Notes under the pieces: generated by a model
Databases searched by the model: none
Told to the model about the DNA's origin: nothing
What the model saw: only the letters and a program-made list of their open reading frames with translations
In this document: one piece after another, positions 57,160 through 64,000 of the stretch
Layout: each line of letters begins with the position of its first letter
How positions within the stretch are numbered: the stretch's first letter is position 1
Program-made: the position numbers and the translations under genes
Assembly: GCF_017948675.1 (NCBI RefSeq)
Contig: NZ_JAGFBU010000004.1
Span: 62,001-126,000, forward strand
From: Flavobacterium flabelliforme
GTDB taxonomy: Bacteria; Bacteroidota; Bacteroidia; Flavobacteriales; Flavobacteriaceae
Direction of reading: 5' to 3'
DNA length: 64,000 nucleotides

Positions 57160-58359
57160 ATGGGAATGTTAAAGTATATTTCAAGATCGGTTTGGATACT
57201 ATCATTAGTAAGTTTATTTACCGATATGGCAAGCGAAATGCTATATCCCATTATGCCTATTTACCTCAAAACAATTGGCTTTTCGATTGTTTTAATAGGA
57301 GTTCTAGAGGGTTTTGCCGAAGCTTTAGCAGGTTTAAGTAAAAGTTATTTTGGCAAATTATCTGATAACTCAGGCAAGCGGACTCCCTTTGTTCAGTTTG
57401 GTTATGGATTAAGTGCAATTTCAAAACCGATGATGGCTTTATTTATTTTTCCGATGTGGATATTTTTTGCCAGAACCATTGATCGTTTTGGAAAAGGAAT
57501 TCGCACTGGTGCTAGAGATGCCATTTTATCAGATGAAGCGACTCCCGAAACGAAAGGTAAAATTTTTGGATTTCATAGAGCAATGGATACTTTGGGTGCC
57601 GTTCTGGGACCTGTAATTGCTCTCGTATATTTATATTATTATCCACAAGAATATAAAACTCTTTTTTATATGGCATTTCTTCCCGGTTTAATAGCCGTTT
57701 TAGTGTCATTTTTATTAAAAGATAAAAGGAATAGTAAGCCAATTGCAATAAAAAAAGTTTCTTTTTTCTCTTTTTTAAACTACTGGAAATTAAGTCCATA
57801 TGAATATAAAAAAACGGTAATCGGATTATTAGTATTTGCTGCATTTAATAGTTCTGATATTTTTTTATTACTAAAAGCAAAACAAATGGGTCTTAACGAT
57901 ACTTATGTAATCGGAATTTACATCTTTTATAATTTGGTTTATGCTGTTGTTTCTTTACCAATTGGTATTCTAGCGGATAAAGTCGGGTTAAAAAAAATGT
58001 TTATTTTTGGCCTAACCTTATTTGCTGTGGTTTATTTTGGAATGGCTTTTACCGAAAATAAATATTTTATTATTTTATTCTTCTTTTTATACGGCGTTTA
58101 TGCAGCAGCCACTGAAGGAATATCAAAAGCATGGATTAGCAATATTAGTGACAAGAAAGACACTGCTACTGCGATAGGAACTTATAGTGGTTTTCAAAGT
58201 ATAAGTGCGCTTATTGCGAGTTCTTTGGCGGGTCTAATTTGGTACCAGTTTGGAGCCTCTGCTACTTTTATTACAACTGGAATTGCTACAGTTCTAGTTA
58301 TTATTTACTTTTCTTTCTTCATGAAAGATAAAATTATTAAAAATGAAACATTCAGATAA
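57160..58359 (+). CDS. MFS transporter
   Basis: 399 residues, twelve hydrophobic helices. The loop after helix 2 is GKLSDNSGKRTPFVQFGYGL and a similar loop is LADKVGLKKMFIFG after helix 8, as in the major facilitator superfamily. RIDRFGKGIRTGARDAIL-like text (DRFGKGIRTGARDA) is characteristic of a subgroup of unknown substrate. Its stop overlaps the start of the metal ATPase by 17 bases, which suggests a shared function, perhaps metal or drug export. Confidence 0.88.
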   Translation: MGMLKYISRSVWILSLVSLFTDMASEMLYPIMPIYLKTIGFSIVLIGVLEGFAEALAGLSKSYFGKLSDNSGKRTPFVQFGYGLSAISKPMMALFIFPMWIFFARTIDRFGKGIRTGARDAILSDEATPETKGKIFGFHRAMDTLGAVLGPVIALVYLYYYPQEYKTLFYMAFLPGLIAVLVSFLLKDKRNSKPIAIKKVSFFSFLNYWKLSPYEYKKTVIGLLVFAAFNSSDIFLLLKAKQMGLNDTYVIGIYIFYNLVYAVVSLPIGILADKVGLKKMFIFGLTLFAVVYFGMAFTENKYFIILFFFLYGVYAAATEGISKAWISNISDKKDTATAIGTYSGFQSISALIASSLAGLIWYQFGASATFITTGIATVLVIIYFSFFMKDKIIKNETFR

Positions 58360-60364
58360 TCAAGAAGATCAATACAATGAGGAGTGCTGTACTCCAAAGA
58401 AAAAAGCAACTCATAAAAATACTCATACAACTTCCGGTTGTTGTTCTTCAGAAGAGGATTCTGAAGATCATTCTGGACACGACCACGACCATGGCGAAAC
58501 AAACGGAAGCACAATACAATTATTTTTACCCTCTATAATCAGTTTCGTTTTATTGATCGTTGGCTTGTTATTCGATCATATAATTGGTCCATCTTGGTTC
58601 AAAGACTGGATCAGAATTATTTGGTACATTGTTGCTTATTTGCCTGTTGGACTACCTGTTTTGAAAGAGGCGATTCAAAGTATTAGAAAGGGTGGCATCT
58701 TTTCTGAATTTTTTCTAATGAGCATTGCAACTGTTGGTGCTTTTGGCATTGGTCAATATGCTGAAGGAGTTGCTGTAATGTTATTTTACTCTATTGGAGA
58801 ACTGTTTCAAATGCTAGCAGTAAGAAAAGCTAAATCAAATATTAAATCATTATTAGATCAAAGACCAGATGTAGCTAATGTTTTAGAAGGAAATAAAATC
58901 ATTTCAAAGCAAGCTTCTGAAGTTACGATTGGTGAAATTATTGAATTAAAACCAGGAGAGAAATTAGCTTTAGATGGTAAATTACTTTCGGATCATGCGA
59001 CTTTTAATACGGCTGCATTAACCGGAGAAAGTAAACCTGATTCTAAATCTAAAGGAGAGACTATTCTGGCCGGAATGATCAATCTTAACACTCTTGCTCT
59101 TGTAGAAGTAACAACTGAATTTAAAGACAGTAAATTGTCTAAAATTCTAGAAATGGTTCAAGAAGCTACCACCAAAAAAGCACCTACAGAATTATTTATT
59201 AGAAAGTTTGCCAAGATTTATACACCAATAATTGTCTATCTGGCGATAGGAATTTGTTTGATTCCAATGCTATTTGTTGACGATTATATATTTAAAGATT
59301 GGTTGTACAGAGCCTTAATTTTCTTAGTTATTTCGTGTCCTTGTGCATTGGTTATATCCATTCCGCTAGGCTATTTTGGTGGAATAGGAGCTGCTAGTAA
59401 AAACGGAATATTGTTTAAAGGATCCACTTTTCTAGACATAATGGCGGCTATTCAAGTAGTAGTAATGGACAAAACAGGGACCTTGACTAAAGGGGTTTTT
59501 AAAGTGCAAAAAGTAGTTGCTATTGGTGTTTCCGAAACTGATTTAGTACAATATACTGCCGCAATTGAAGCGAAATCAACTCATCCAGTAGGTTCAGCAA
59601 TAGTACAATATGCTAAAGATAACTATAAGGAGATTATTGTTGCCGATGTAAAAGAAATTCCTGGTATGGGATTGAAAGGAGTTATAGATGGAAAAGAAAT
59701 TGCAGTTGGCAATCCTAAATTGATGAAGGAATTGAATATCAATTATGATTTAGAATTAGATTCGATACCGTACACTACAATCCTAGTAGCGATCAATCAA
59801 AAATATGCAGGTCATTTTATTATTGCTGATGAAATAAAAGAAGACGCTAAAACGGCTATTGAAAGTTTACACAAACTAAAAATTAAAACAATTTTACTTT
59901 CAGGAGATAATCAGGCGGTAGTTTCGGCTGTAGCCAAAGAATTAAATATTGACGAAGCTTTTGGAAATTTACTACCCGAAAATAAAGTCGAAAAAGTAGA
60001 AGCCATGTTAAGTCGAAAAGTAAAAGTAGCCTTTGTAGGAGACGGAGTAAATGATGCTCCGGTTATAGCTTTGGCAGATGCTGGAATTGCAATGGGAGGA
60101 TTAGGAAGTGATGCCACAATTGAAACAGCTGATATTGTTATACAAAATGATCAGCCAACTAAAATTTTTACGGCAATCAACATTGGGAGGAAGACAAAAC
60201 AAATTGTCTGGCAAAATATAACTTTGGCTTTTGTGGTAAAATTGGTTGTTTTAATAATGGGTGCGGGAGGATTAGCAACCATGTGGGAGGCCGTTTTCGC
60301 TGATGTTGGGGTAGCTTTATTGGCCATTTTAAATGCAGTTAGAATCCAGCGAATGAAATTTTAA
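58343..60364 (+). CDS. Heavy-metal P1B-type ATPase, Zn/Cd/Co type
   Basis: 673 residues. Pumps metal ions out across the inner membrane. Motifs are complete: CPC at Cys332-Cys334, the phosphorylated Asp376 in DKTGTLTKG, TGES in the actuator, and GDGVNDAPVIALAD in the hinge. The N-terminus has no ferredoxin-like HMA domain; instead about 50 residues rich in Cys and His (CCTPKK, GCCSSEED, SGHDHDHG) can bind metal. The CPC motif and the His-rich start suit Zn or Cd. It overlaps the MFS gene. Confidence 0.92.
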   Translation: MKHSDNQEDQYNEECCTPKKKATHKNTHTTSGCCSSEEDSEDHSGHDHDHGETNGSTIQLFLPSIISFVLLIVGLLFDHIIGPSWFKDWIRIIWYIVAYLPVGLPVLKEAIQSIRKGGIFSEFFLMSIATVGAFGIGQYAEGVAVMLFYSIGELFQMLAVRKAKSNIKSLLDQRPDVANVLEGNKIISKQASEVTIGEIIELKPGEKLALDGKLLSDHATFNTAALTGESKPDSKSKGETILAGMINLNTLALVEVTTEFKDSKLSKILEMVQEATTKKAPTELFIRKFAKIYTPIIVYLAIGICLIPMLFVDDYIFKDWLYRALIFLVISCPCALVISIPLGYFGGIGAASKNGILFKGSTFLDIMAAIQVVVMDKTGTLTKGVFKVQKVVAIGVSETDLVQYTAAIEAKSTHPVGSAIVQYAKDNYKEIIVADVKEIPGMGLKGVIDGKEIAVGNPKLMKELNINYDLELDSIPYTTILVAINQKYAGHFIIADEIKEDAKTAIESLHKLKIKTILLSGDNQAVVSAVAKELNIDEAFGNLLPENKVEKVEAMLSRKVKVAFVGDGVNDAPVIALADAGIAMGGLGSDATIETADIVIQNDQPTKIFTAINIGRKTKQIVWQNITLAFVVKLVVLIMGAGGLATMWEAVFADVGVALLAILNAVRIQRMKF

Positions 60365-60444
60365 AAGAGGATCTTTTTTTTTAACTTAAATTTCAATAAA
60401 ACTCAGCGCTATTTTGTTAAATTCGTTTTTATTAAATTACATAC

Positions 60445-61578
60445 ATGAAAATAGCAATAGTTTGTTATCCTACATTTGGAGGAAGTGGCGTAGTAGCTAC
60501 AGAATTAGGTTTAGAATTGGCCCGCCGCGGTCATGAAATACATTTTATAACTTACAGCCAACCCGTACGTTTAGCCTTATTAAGTCCTAACGTACATTAC
60601 CACGAAGTAAACGTTCCAGAATATCCATTATTTCATTACCAGCCTTATGAATTAGCTTTATCTAGCAAATTAGTCGATATGGTAAAGTTATATAAAATTG
60701 AATTACTACATGTACATTACGCTATTCCGCATGCTTATGCAGGTTACATGGCTAAACAAATGTTAAAAGATGAAGGTATAAATCTTCCTATGGTTACCAC
60801 ACTTCACGGAACAGATATTACTTTAGTCGGAAGTCATCCTTTTTATAAGCCTGCTGTGACTTTCAGCATCAATAAATCGGATTTTGTAACCTCTGTTTCT
60901 CAAAGTTTGAAAGAAGATACCTTAAAGTTATTCAATATAAAAAATGAAATTGAAGTGATTCCCAATTTTATCGAATTGAATAAAAATGTAAAAGATGCTG
61001 GCGTTCCTTGTCAACGTTCGGTTATGGCCAAACAAGAGGAACGAATTATTACCCATATCAGTAACTTCAGAAAAGTAAAACGCATTCCTGATGTTATCAA
61101 AATTTTCTACAACATTCAAAAAGAAATTCCAGCTAAATTGATGATGGTTGGAGATGGTCCCGAAAAAGAAAAAGCAGAAGTTTTATGCCAAGAATTGGGT
61201 ATTGAAGACAAGGTGATTTTCTTTGGAAACAGTAATGAAATTGATAAGATTTTATGTTTAACAGATCTATTTTTATTACCATCAGAAACCGAAAGTTTTG
61301 GTTTAGCCGCGCTCGAAGCTATGGCCTGCGGTGTTCCAGTTATATCCAGTAATTCAGGTGGTTTACCAGAAGTTAATTTTGAGGGAATATCAGGCTACTT
61401 AAGTAATGTAGGTAATATAGAAGATATGGCAAAAAATGCTTTAAAAATTTTAAAAGATGATGCTACATTAGAAAATTTTAAAGAGAATGCTTTATCAGTT
61501 GCAAAACAGTTTGATATTAAAAATATACTACCTCTTTATGAAGACCTTTATCAAAAAGCTATTAATAAATATTTATAA
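60445..61578 (+). CDS. bshA: N-acetyl-alpha-D-glucosaminyl L-malate synthase
   Basis: First step of bacillithiol synthesis: joins UDP-N-acetylglucosamine to L-malate. 377 residues, GT4 family, cytoplasmic. It opens KIAIVCYPTFGGSGVVATELG, which is typical of BshA, and the donor-binding part has SETESFGLAALEAMACGVPVISS. bshB and bshC are not in this window. Bacillithiol is the low-molecular-weight thiol used by many flavobacteria. Confidence 0.93.
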   Translation: MKIAIVCYPTFGGSGVVATELGLELARRGHEIHFITYSQPVRLALLSPNVHYHEVNVPEYPLFHYQPYELALSSKLVDMVKLYKIELLHVHYAIPHAYAGYMAKQMLKDEGINLPMVTTLHGTDITLVGSHPFYKPAVTFSINKSDFVTSVSQSLKEDTLKLFNIKNEIEVIPNFIELNKNVKDAGVPCQRSVMAKQEERIITHISNFRKVKRIPDVIKIFYNIQKEIPAKLMMVGDGPEKEKAEVLCQELGIEDKVIFFGNSNEIDKILCLTDLFLLPSETESFGLAALEAMACGVPVISSNSGGLPEVNFEGISGYLSNVGNIEDMAKNALKILKDDATLENFKENALSVAKQFDIKNILPLYEDLYQKAINKYL

Positions 61579-61648
61579 ACAGCGGTATAAAGTCATTAAA
61601 AATTACAAGACCATTAAAAGTTATCGATACTAATTAAATAATTATTAA

Positions 61649-62080
61649 ATGAAAAAAACTTTTCTATCCTTATTTGCCATAACCTTATTTTCTTGTAGTA
61701 CAACTAATGCTACAAAAAATGAAGGTCATAATAAACTTTATGAAGTATTAACGCAGCAATCTAATGGAGGAGCGAGTATTCGTTTTTTTGAAATACTTTC
61801 TGAACCTAATGAAATCAAAATGTTACAGGAGGATGATAATTTAAAAAATAAGATAAAAGACACTGACATTCAGAGCTCTAATTTTATTATTTTAAATATG
61901 GGAGAAAAGACATCTGGAGGTTATGCAATTGGTATTGAAAATGTTGTTGAGACAGATAACGATATAATAGTAACTGTAAAAGAAACTAATCCGGAAGCAG
62001 GAGCAATGGTAACACAAGGGTTTACAAATCCATTTTGTGTGGTTAAAATAAATTCTAAAAAACATCTCATTATTAAATAA
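61649..62080 (+). CDS. PrcB-like lipoprotein
   Basis: 143 residues with a lipoprotein signal and Cys16 (ITLFSCS). The C-terminal domain, from FIILNMGEKTSGGYAIGI to TNPFCVVKI, matches the PrcB C-terminal domain. In Treponema denticola PrcB is a small lipoprotein that stabilises the protease dentilisin (PrtP/PrcA). No such protease is encoded nearby, so the partner is unknown. It follows bshA by 70 bases and ends at a bidirectional terminator. Confidence 0.8.
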   Translation: MKKTFLSLFAITLFSCSTTNATKNEGHNKLYEVLTQQSNGGASIRFFEILSEPNEIKMLQEDDNLKNKIKDTDIQSSNFIILNMGEKTSGGYAIGIENVVETDNDIIVTVKETNPEAGAMVTQGFTNPFCVVKINSKKHLIIK

Positions 62081-62115
62081 AAAAAAAAGGCTATTCAGAT
62101 GAATAGCCTTTTTTT
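62081..62115. terminator. Bidirectional terminator after the PrcB-like gene
   Basis: Stem AAGGCTATTC / GAATAGCCTT with a 4-base loop, A-run on the left and T-run on the right. Confidence 0.92.
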
Positions 62116-62128
62116 AATATATTTTAGA

Positions 62129-62635
62129 TTAGAACTGGAATCTTAGTCCTAAAGCAATATCTGAACCATAATTGTTTTTGTAGTAACCATTTCCTCCAAA
62201 CTCAGGTCTAAAATCTAATGATATTAATAAAGGAAAATCAAAGTTGTATTCAATTCCGATATCACCCGCTGCAAATACAAAAGTGTCGCTATAACGTTTG
62301 TCATTTTTAACATCGTAGCTGTAGTTACCAACTCCACCACCTACACTAGCATACCAATTAAAACCACCATCAATGTTCCATACCCATTGGTATAAAGCTG
62401 CTAGTTTGATAGCATTGTCATCGTATCCACTATTTTCATAATTATTTCTATTTCTCCATCCTAAATCTAATTCAAGTCTATTACTTTTAGACAATCCTCT
62501 TTGATAAGAAAGTTCTCCTCCAAAACCATTATTTCCTCCTAAACGTAGACCTAAAGCATTTTTAGATATATCCTGTGCTTGAGCTGTAAATGCTAATCCA
62601 ATTAACATTAATGCCGATAAAATAATTTTTTTCAT
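62129..62635 (-). CDS. Small outer-membrane beta-barrel protein
   Basis: 168 residues. A signal peptide (MLIGLAFTAQAQ) is followed by alternating hydrophobic strands, for example ELSYQRGLSKSNRLELDLGWRNRN, and it ends in phenylalanine (ALGLRFQF), as outer-membrane barrels do. It resembles the PorT/OmpW-size barrels common in Bacteroidetes. No ligand or partner is known. Transcribed alone on the minus strand. Confidence 0.85.
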   Translation of the reverse strand: MKKIILSALMLIGLAFTAQAQDISKNALGLRLGGNNGFGGELSYQRGLSKSNRLELDLGWRNRNNYENSGYDDNAIKLAALYQWVWNIDGGFNWYASVGGGVGNYSYDVKNDKRYSDTFVFAAGDIGIEYNFDFPLLISLDFRPEFGGNGYYKNNYGSDIALGLRFQF

Positions 62636-62935
62636 ATTGTATGTTTTTAAAGACGCAAATGTAACTCTTAACTACTTCCGGTTCTTATGAAATTATTGCC
62701 ATTATTTATATAATTACCACATTTGTGATTTAAAACAATAATTAATTATTACATGAACAAATAAACCTAAGTAAATTTTTGTTAAAGTTTATAAGCAGAA
62801 TTTTGAGATTAAATAAATGATAATTCTACACTATTAAAATTAAAACGGAATAATAATATATGATTAATATAAGTTGGAATTAATTAATGAAAAATTTAAA
62901 GATTTTATTCTTAAATAATGTATTGGTTTTTCAAA

Positions 62936-62967
62936 AGTTTAAACTCAAAAATTTTGAACTTTAAACT
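62936..62967. promoter_or_regulatory. Inverted repeat overlapping the aroC -33 element
   Basis: The arms are AGTTTAAACTCAAAAA and a complementary 16 bases ending TTTAAACT; 13 of 16 positions pair by my count. It overlaps the -33 TTG of the aroC promoter and could be an operator, but AT-rich palindromes also arise by chance here. Confidence 0.4.
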
Positions 62968-62982
62968 AAAACGTTACTTTTG
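62954..62982 (+). promoter_or_regulatory. Bacteroidetes-type promoter for aroC
   Basis: TTG at 62954-62956, an 18-base spacer and TACTTTTG at 62975-62982 match the -33/-7 consensus. Transcription would start about 12 bases before the ATG at 63001. Confidence 0.65.
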
Positions 62983-63000
62983 TTTAAAACTATTTATAAT

Positions 63001-64000
63001 GGCAGGTAATAGCTACGGAACACTTTTTAGAATAACAACTTTCGGGGAATCTCATGGTGAAGCTTTAGGAGGAATAATAGATGGTTGTCCTCCGGGAATA
63101 GCAATAAATTTAGAAGATATTCAATTCGAGATGTCTCGACGCAAGCCTGGTCAATCTGCAATTGTTACTCAACGCAAAGAACCAGATGATGTTCAGTTTT
63201 TGTCTGGAATCTTTGAAGGAAAAACAACAGGAACACCAATTGGTTTTATTATACCTAATACCAATCAGAAATCAGATGACTATTCTCATATAAAAGATAA
63301 TTTTAGACCTAGCCACGCTGATTATGTCTATGAAAAAAAATATGGAATACGAGATTATAGAGGAGGTGGTCGCAGTTCTGCCAGAGAAACAGCTAGTAGA
63401 GTAGTGGCAGGAGCAATAGCCAAACAAATTTTACCTGAGATAAAAATTAATGCATATGTATCTTCTGTTGGACCTCTATTTTTAGAGAAACCTTACCAAG
63501 ATTTAGATTTTTCAAAAACAGAAAGTAATCCTGTACGTTGTCCTGATATCGAAATGGCAACGAAAATGGAAGATTACATTCGTGACATTAGAAAGCAAGG
63601 TGATACTGTTGGTGGTACGGTAACTTGTGTGATTCAAAATGTACCAATTGGATTAGGTGAACCTGTGTTTGACAAACTTCATGCTGAACTAGGAAAAGCA
63701 ATGTTATCCATTAATGCAGTGAAAGGTTTTGAATTTGGAAGTGGATTTTGTGGTGCGAAAATGAAGGGAAGCGAGCATAATGATTTGTATAATCCAGATG
63801 GAACAACTAAAACAAATCTTTCTGGTGGAATTCAAGGTGGTATTAGTAACGGAATGGATATTTATTTCCGTGTTGCTTTCAAACCGGTGGCAACAATAAT
63901 GCAAAAACAAGAATCATTAGACAATAAAGGAATAATCACTGAAATGACAGGAAAAGGACGTCACGATCCTTGCGTTGTTCCCCGTGCTGTGCCAATAGTT
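63001..64000 (+). CDS. aroC: Chorismate synthase, 5' part (continues beyond window)
   Basis: Final step of the shikimate pathway: removes phosphate from EPSP to give chorismate, with reduced FMN as cofactor. The frame is open from ATG 63001 to the window end, about 333 codons, so only the last few tens of residues are missing. It starts [25 protein letters not shown], the standard signature, and has the FMN-binding [19 protein letters not shown] near residue 120 and KGFEFGSGF. It has its own promoter. The downstream neighbour is outside the window. Confidence 0.96.

Larger units (their letters stand above)
62636..63000. other. Intergenic region upstream of aroC
   Basis: 365 very AT-rich bases between the divergent barrel gene and aroC. 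It contains the aroC promoter at 62954-62982 and an inverted repeat at 62936-62967. No other gene is seen. Confidence 0.5.

Overview
The window looks like a chromosomal segment of a Flavobacterium-like member of the Bacteroidetes. The DNA is AT-rich. Several start regions carry the Bacteroidetes -7 box TAnnTTTG, and Shine-Dalgarno sites are mostly absent. Typical family genes are present: a LptD-like protein, TamB, BshA, a GH3/beta-lactamase fusion, an M43 lipoprotein protease, a DUF2452 protein and a PG_1098-type methyltransferase. I know of no published description of this exact locus.

Layout: 1-3.5 kb holds the threonine operon on the minus strand (thrA, then thrB cut by the window edge), preceded by a Thr/Ile-rich leader peptide that looks like an attenuator. 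4-7.5 kb holds hutH and a DUF47/Pit phosphate uptake pair. 7.6-12.9 kb (minus) holds OsmC, DUF421, a small membrane protein, a RimB-RimK fusion and ClpC. 13.1-17.1 kb holds gyrA and a TPR protein. 17.1-19.2 kb (minus) holds an NlpC/P60 hydrolase and a thiolase. 19.4-19.7 kb is a tRNA cluster (Ser-GCT, Pro-TGG, Arg-TCT).

The accessory region is 20.0-26.6 kb. It is a type I restriction-modification operon (hsdM, hsdS, hsdR) with a broken REP-associated tyrosine transposase (RAYT) between hsdS and hsdR. Related palindromes lie inside hsdM, hsdR and the RAYT itself, always keeping the reading frame. A second repeat family with a strong hairpin sits between hsdM and hsdS, and a 12-bp tandem repeat lies next to the stop codon in the RAYT. 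This is the most unusual part of the window.

27-35 kb holds a DUF2452 gene, a VanX-like dipeptidase, and a minus-strand set (methyltransferase, AI-2E family permease, M43 protease, DUF4159, rsmE, tsaD). 35-46 kb holds tamB, pfkA, gapA, an N-acetylglucosamine kinase, ridA and lptD. 46.4-61.6 kb is a long plus-strand run: two tandem amidases, an MCE protein, an Fe-S protein pair, two PAP2 phosphatases flanking a GH3/beta-lactamase fusion, an MFS permease overlapping a metal P-type ATPase, and bshA. The window ends with a PrcB-like lipoprotein, a small beta-barrel protein and the start of aroC.

Together much of the window concerns the cell envelope: outer-membrane assembly (LptD, TamB), lipid transport (MCE), and peptidoglycan cleavage and recycling (two amidases, NlpC/P60, VanX-like, NagZ-like, GlcNAc kinase). 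All calls come from reading the sequence. No database search was run.
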